Shown piece by piece: positions 61,301-64,000 of a stretch of 64,000 bases of DNA. The stretch comes from Liolophura sinensis (Eukaryota; Mollusca; Polyplacophora; Chitonida; Chitonidae). Every line of letters begins with the position of its first letter. Position 1 is the stretch's first letter. The stretch is taken from NCBI RefSeq assembly GCF_032854445.1, contig NC_088301.1, positions 38,799,187 to 38,863,186 of the forward strand. The letters run 5' to 3'. Position numbers and translations under genes: made by a program. The notes beneath the pieces were generated by a model that was not told the DNA's origin, made no database searches, and saw only the letters and a list, made by a program, of their open reading frames with translations.

Positions 61301-63909
61301 GAACCCCCTTTTTTTCTGTTCAAATTCAGGAGGAAAAAAAACTGTAATATCTGTAATAAAACCAATTGTTAGATGGTGAATGCCATGTCCATACTTGTAG
61401 ATTGAGTACAGGTGCACCATTTATAGAAAAATCTATTTCTCATGTCAAGCCTCCTCTGTCGATGAAACTTCTTGTAGAAAAGGTGGTACTTTCACTTTGT
61501 TCACAGCATTTCTGTGTGGAAAAGTGGAACAAATCCTGTGATCTCCTTAAATATGATGTTTTGATAAACAGGATTGATGTGTGTTTGCAGGATTATCTGG
61601 TGCTTTTACCTCAAGCTTACTATGAGGCAACTATCCTGCAGGATAAGGTGGCTAGACCCTGTACTGTTCCCAATGACCCTGGCCCGTAAGTCTTGCATAC
61701 ATAGCCATTATCAGGCAGTAAAGTCTTCTGTTATGCAACTGTATCATCTCCCAGAAAACATGGGTTCAACTGGAAAAGCTTCAACAGATTCACATTGCTA
61801 AATTACCAGCTTTCTCCCTTAATATGGTGAATAACTTGCATAAAGTCATACATGTATAGCTGTTAAATGCTTGGAAGATTTTCTGGTGGCTGGCCCCATT
61901 CTTATGATCGGAATCGGTCGTGTACTGTCATGACCCTGTGGATGAAAAGTGTATGCCACTATATTCATGGAGATTGTGTTCCATGCCATCATGAGCTGTG
62001 AAACGAAGTTTACAAATAAAATCATAAGCATCTCTTATAGTAATGTACAAAATGTTAACGTTTTGTGTTGTGACATTACATTGGGAGATTTTGAATTTGT
62101 AATGCATAGATGTGAACTTCATTTATTAAAAATCCCACATTCATTGAATGAGGTCCTCTTCATTTACAGGATGGTTTTTACACTTGCCTTGTTGTGGTAA
62201 TGTTATGCCCAAAATACACATGGCAAATCAAGTTATTCTTCACAGACTTGATCTTTGTAATAACTACTGTAGCCTGTTTAACTGCATCTGGGTGACATTT
62301 TCTTGCAAATTGTCACTACAACCCAGAATCTGGGTTGGATGACACCCACAACATCCTTCTGGATTCTTGTGTATTTACACAAACTGCAGAGTTAGGTGAA
62401 GTCAGCATAATTTAAATTCAACAAAGTACACTGGACCTCAGCATTAGGACTTAGGAATAATTTTCTTTTTTGTGACGTATGATGCCTGCTGTTTCAGTTG
62501 CTTGCATTATGTATACCCACCAACTTCGTCCTATCCAAGTGTACGTGGTGAGAATGGTTATGTAGCTGTGGACCAACAGCGTGTTAGAACTCAGATGCTT
62601 CAGGAGACTGACATCTTGCGGGAGTATGGAGTTTCAGCGATGGGTCTACTGGACAGGAACCAGGTACCTTAATAAATAAATAGACAATGTGGCAATTTTC
62701 TATTTCAGGAGTAAGAAGTAGAGGGAGAATGATAACCATGATGTTAATGGCCATTATGTCCTACATTTGTTCTTAACAGTTACATTTATTTGAAAGAGAG
62801 CAATTCCTTAAAATATTCACGTTTTTAGATTCTGATGTCCTTATTGAAAGTCTCCCACAGATGAAACTTTTTTCAATTCAGTTTTTACCTATCCAGTAAA
62901 CTTAATGTAGTATCTTGCTTTATCAACTGTACTTCACACAATATGGCTGAAGTATTTGCTAAGGTAGAGTATTAGTCATTCTTTCTTGCATTACTTTTGT
63001 ACTACAGTTTGTCCACTGTACATACATTTAGTGCCATACTGAAGTGTCACCAAGTAAATTGATTGTGTATTTGTTTTAGAAACTCCTTTTACCTGGACTT
63101 AGTGGTACCAAACCCTGGAGAGTATGTGTTGGTGATGGATTATTATACAGATGTTCAGACAGAGCAGGAACTTACTCTTGAGGTTGCGTCTCGTGAGGGC
63201 AGAACACAGGCTTTCCTTAGGCCCCTACATTGTACCTACAGGTAAGGGACAGGCGTCCATCCAATTGAATTTTTGATACAGATATCTGTAAAAGATATTG
63301 TTACTTGTAAAAGATACAAGATGGAATTGATGAGGTGATTCTCATAGCTGTGTGGAAGCCTCCAGAGGTCTCCACATATCATAATGATAAACCAGATTTT
63401 TATTTTTAGACATTTCAATTATACGTGAACTTCTGAGGCAGTATATTAATGCTTGTTTCAGCTCTCCATGCAGACAAGTTGTGGTTGACCAGTCCGGTAT
63501 GCCTGTAAAATTCAACGTTACATCAGGTTATATTTCCATGACTATAACTGGTGAAGAGGATGTTAAGCTTGCCGTGGTAAGGAATTGTGTACAGAAGATT
63601 TTCATTTCACTTAATTGGCTGATCGACATCTAGCAGGTAATGCAAAATCTGAGTACATGTAGATGTAACATTGAGTTTCTATCAGTCATTCTGATTGCCT
63701 TCTGAAAATAGTAAATTAAGCTAAAAATGAAGCTATGTTGTAATTCACTGTGAAATGGTGAAAATCATTGTTTTTCATGTATATGCCATTCTAATGATTA
63801 CCGGAAATGCCCCTGTTTTTTTACAGGATAGTGTGTCTGGAGTGCCATACAATGAATGGGACCTTGCCTTCCTTCGGCCAAGCATAATGTGTATTCGCAT
63901 CAATGGACG
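39972..63909 (+). CDS. LAMA5: Laminin subunit alpha, alpha-5 type, 5' 22 exons (runs off the window)
   Basis: This is the alpha chain of the laminin heterotrimer of basement membranes: secreted, polymerising through its LN domain. Exons: 39972-40352, 47223-47459, 47640-47810, 48217-48430, 49029-49147, 49425-49515, 50569-50665, 51127-51302, 51517-51654, 51934-52071, 53582-53716, 55088-55225, 58740-58915, 59160-59318, 59980-60079, 60400-60556, 60993-61262, 61591-61685, 62498-62663, 63080-63241, 63462-63576, 63827-63909. About 1,170 residues are visible: signal peptide (1-25), LN (to about 265), ten full LE repeats and one partial (to about 823), then the alpha-5-type central domain with RYVNR, FVLNPG and LLPQAYYEA. 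Alpha-5 rather than alpha-1/2 is shown by this domain order and by [12 protein letters not shown] and [12 protein letters not shown]. Four frame problems (exons 13, 16 twice, 20) are probably consensus errors. Symbol is by type; invertebrates usually have one alpha-3/5 gene. Confidence 0.93.
41301..41482 (+). mobile_element. SINE family B, 5'-truncated
   Basis: Starts within the body ('aggctcatgctggcttcctc') and ends with 'gcgtaaaacaccaatgaaat' and an (AAAT)n tail. No A or B box. Confidence 0.88.
43361..43491 (+). mobile_element. SINE family B, 5'-truncated
   Basis: Body and tail present ('ttgctgacttcctctctg', 'gcgtaaaacaccaatcaaat', AAATAAAT end) with an internal deletion. It is immediately preceded by a G run at 43346-43360. 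Confidence 0.8.
44969..45192 (+). mobile_element. SINE family B 3' end plus 3' flank shared with the 50-kb copy
   Basis: 44969-45054 is the 3' end of the SINE. The next roughly 135 bases ('aatttgatgtaatgggtcac' through 'gttgagaattagga') are not SINE sequence, yet they recur after the full-length copy at 50077-50350. The shared block ends at GGCTC in both places. Confidence 0.85.
46124..46248 (+). mobile_element. SINE family B, 5'-truncated
   Basis: Begins 'aacctgcggatggtcg' and ends 'caaaacacctgatcaaata'. Body phrases match the other copies with several substitutions. Confidence 0.85.
46949..47031 (+). mobile_element. SINE family B, 3' fragment
   Basis: Only the last 80 bases are present ('ataatgctggctgccg', 'gagtatggcgtaaaacac'). 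It lies 190 bases upstream of laminin exon 2. Confidence 0.82.
47223..48430 (+). CDS. LAMA5: Laminin alpha exons 2-4: rest of LN domain and first LE repeat
   Basis: Exon 2 (47223-47459) encodes [36 protein letters not shown] and [16 protein letters not shown]. Exon 3 (47640-47810) encodes [35 protein letters not shown] and TVTRR. Exon 4 (48217-48430) encodes [14 protein letters not shown], which closes the LN domain, and LE1 from [11 protein letters not shown] to FECE. Exons 2 and 3 are phase 0 at both ends; exon 4 leaves one base. This is the polymerisation module of the alpha short arm. Confidence 0.95.
48009..48150 (+). mobile_element. SINE family B, 5'-truncated
   Basis: Begins 'aaggtctgccagcaacctgc' and ends in (AAAT)n. 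It lies in laminin intron 3, within 70 bases of the exon-4 acceptor, so little normal intron sequence remains there. Confidence 0.88.
49029..50665 (+). CDS. LAMA5: Laminin alpha exons 5-7: LE repeats 2-3
   Basis: Exon 5 (49029-49147) and exon 6 (49425-49515) together make LE2: [18 protein letters not shown] to [16 protein letters not shown] and NATDACR. Exon 7 (50569-50665) starts LE3 ([11 protein letters not shown] to YGENCDR). The exon 6/7 intron contains two full SINE family B copies. Junctions are GT-AG with matching phases. Confidence 0.93.
49547..49810 (+). mobile_element. SINE family B, near full length
   Basis: Starts 'ggggcctccgtggc' but the A-box region is altered. The B-box-like 'gagttccaagtcc' has one added base. 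The tail reads 'gcgtaaaacgccaatcagtt'. It begins only 31 bases after the exon-6 donor. Confidence 0.88.
50077..50350 (+). mobile_element. SINE family B, full length
   Basis: The head 'ggggcctctgtggctcagtt' carries an intact A-box-like TGGCTCAGTTGG, with GAGTTCAAGTCC further in. The tail is (AAAT)n-like. A possible 7-bp target duplication AATTTGA lies at 50070-50076 and 50360-50366. The downstream 130 bases are shared with 45.05-45.19 kb. Confidence 0.9.
51127..55225 (+). CDS. LAMA5: Laminin alpha exons 8-12: LE repeats 3-8
   Basis: Exon 8 (51127-51302) finishes LE3 and encodes LE4 ([13 protein letters not shown] to YYGFPDCF). Exons 9, 10, 11 and 12 (51517-51654, 51934-52071, 53582-53716, 55088-55225) are 138, 138, 135 and 138 bases. 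Each encodes exactly one LE repeat with eight cysteines and starts and ends in phase 1. Motifs such as [28 protein letters not shown] and [12 protein letters not shown] are clear. LE7 is one residue shorter than its neighbours. Confidence 0.95.
52600..53090 (+). other. Coding-like remnant in laminin intron 10, family unknown
   Basis: Several short open segments in different frames look more protein-like than the surrounding AT-rich intron: [20 protein letters not shown], then [20 protein letters not shown] in another frame, then [20 protein letters not shown]. Base composition is also less AT-rich here. It could be a decayed transposon gene or processed pseudogene. I do not recognise the family and it has no intact frame. 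Confidence 0.3.
53754..54732. mobile_element. Inverted-repeat DNA element in laminin intron 11
   Basis: The left end 'tactgtaaatgcctttttat' and the reverse of the right end ('taatgtaaatgcctttttat') match over about 20 bases. Inside, 'attcgcgg' and 'ttcgcgg' phrases follow the left end, and a related 'gcgaagtccacgaatgtt' lies near the right. About 980 bp, no long open frame, so non-autonomous. The superfamily is not assigned. Confidence 0.65.
55226..58739 (+). other. Laminin alpha intron 12 (3.5 kb)
   Basis: No exon recognised. A weak, heavily diverged SINE family B trace may lie at about 55645-55720 ('ccaggctctgtcaggcttcc'). The 88-codon open frame at 57016-57282 has no family resemblance or exon signals. 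Confidence 0.7.
58740..58915 (+). CDS. LAMA5: Laminin alpha exon 13: LE repeat 9, with a 1-base frame break
   Basis: Starts [15 protein letters not shown] and continues [18 protein letters not shown]. At the GGG run 58846-58848 the good frame shifts by one: the downstream frame reads [15 protein letters not shown] and NNPQGC, the expected end of an LE repeat. One missing base in the G run restores both halves and the phase (176 observed, 177 expected). The unbroken frame instead keeps reading without LE cysteines. Most likely a consensus error; a real allele-specific break is the alternative. Confidence 0.85.
59160..60079 (+). CDS. LAMA5: Laminin alpha exons 14-15: LE repeats 10 and partial 11
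   Basis: Exon 14 (59160-59318) encodes [16 protein letters not shown] through [19 protein letters not shown]. The phase-1 end needed by exon 15 falls at ACAG followed by GCATCC, a GC donor with poor consensus. Exon 15 (59980-60079) encodes [18 protein letters not shown] and [13 protein letters not shown], half an LE repeat leading into the central domain, and ends at a normal GTAAGT donor. The exon-14 end is the least certain junction in this part. Confidence 0.8.
60400..60556 (+). CDS. LAMA5: Laminin alpha exon 16: start of central domain, with two opposite frame breaks
   Basis: The frame entering from exon 15 reads PIATHYFPN. At 60427-60428 one extra base moves the good frame to [16 protein letters not shown] and ARFDYQED. 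At the CCC run 60513-60515 one missing base returns it to [13 protein letters not shown], which ends at CAG|GTATGT. The alpha-5 chain has HY.P.LH....ELEE and FSWRGY at these places, so all three pieces are real. The net length (157) fits the phases at both ends. Read literally, the entry frame meets a TGA. Confidence 0.82.
60993..62663 (+). CDS. LAMA5: Laminin alpha exons 17-19: central (L4b-like) domain
   Basis: Exon 17 (60993-61262) encodes [20 protein letters not shown], then [12 protein letters not shown] and [12 protein letters not shown]. Exon 18 (61591-61685) encodes [17 protein letters not shown]. Exon 19 (62498-62663) encodes CLHYVYPP through [17 protein letters not shown]. Order and spacing follow the domain that separates the two LE arrays in vertebrate alpha-5. 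Phases agree across the 17/18 and 18/19 junctions. Exon 19 ends at CAG|GTACCT in phase 0. Confidence 0.9.
63080..63909 (+). CDS. LAMA5: Laminin alpha exons 20-22: central domain continued, last exons in window
   Basis: Exon 20 (63080-63241) encodes [20 protein letters not shown] and LEVASREG. Exon 21 (63462-63576) encodes [17 protein letters not shown]. Exon 22 (63827-63909) encodes [17 protein letters not shown] and is followed by GTAAGA. The 20/21 and 21/22 phases agree. The 19/20 junction does not: exon 19 ends in phase 0 but exon 20 has one surplus base before AAC TCC. An extra A in the AAA at 63080-63082, or a missed small exon, would explain it. The gene continues beyond the window. Confidence 0.85.
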
Positions 63910-64000
63910 GTAAGAACCTTGGTTATCATTTCAGTGGAAATAGTATAGTGTGAAGAGTTGATTTTGATTTTAGCCTTAAAAGCAGTTTGGTCATGTCATT

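Overview
The window is animal nuclear DNA. It is AT-rich, its genes have many short exons separated by long introns, and it is full of tRNA-derived SINEs and small inverted-repeat DNA transposons. The repeat types, above all a SINE with a tRNA-like head and an AAATA-type tail ending in 'gcgtaaaacaccaatcaaa', look like those of molluscs or brachiopods. A lophotrochozoan is the best guess; the species cannot be named from the sequence.

Three protein genes are supported exon by exon. (1) RPS20 (ribosomal protein uS10) lies on the minus strand between about 2.28 and 11.5 kb, with four exons and a complete 118-residue product. Its 5.3-kb first intron holds a 200-N assembly gap flanked by two near-identical 1.3-kb copies of the same sequence. 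(2) TM9SF4 (nonaspanin family) lies on the plus strand, 11.91 to 31.23 kb for the CDS. It has 21 exons and a complete 618-residue product ending in the family's KxD Golgi signal. It diverges from RPS20 across about 0.4 kb of shared promoter DNA. (3) A laminin alpha chain of the alpha-5 (alpha-3/5) type lies on the plus strand from 39.97 kb and runs off the right edge. It has 22 exons in the window: signal peptide, LN domain, ten full and one partial LE (laminin EGF-like) repeats, and most of an alpha-5-type central domain.

From 31.2 to 40 kb there is the TM9SF4 3' UTR, then intergenic DNA with repeat debris, including a fossil Tc1/mariner transposase on the minus strand. The laminin introns hold a dense run of one SINE family, all in the sense orientation, and an inverted-repeat element.

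The three gene products have unrelated jobs (translation, Golgi/endosome membrane sorting, basement membrane). Apart from the RPS20/TM9SF4 shared promoter I see no functional link. I found no undescribed biological system. The points most worth checking are: the false-looking duplication at the gap; four reading-frame breaks in otherwise conserved laminin exons, which together with the gap-copy mismatches suggest consensus indel errors; a GC-AG intron in TM9SF4 with an inverted SINE pair just inside it; one-repeat-per-exon, phase-1 LE exons; and a SINE that shares its 3' flank with a second copy 5 kb away.
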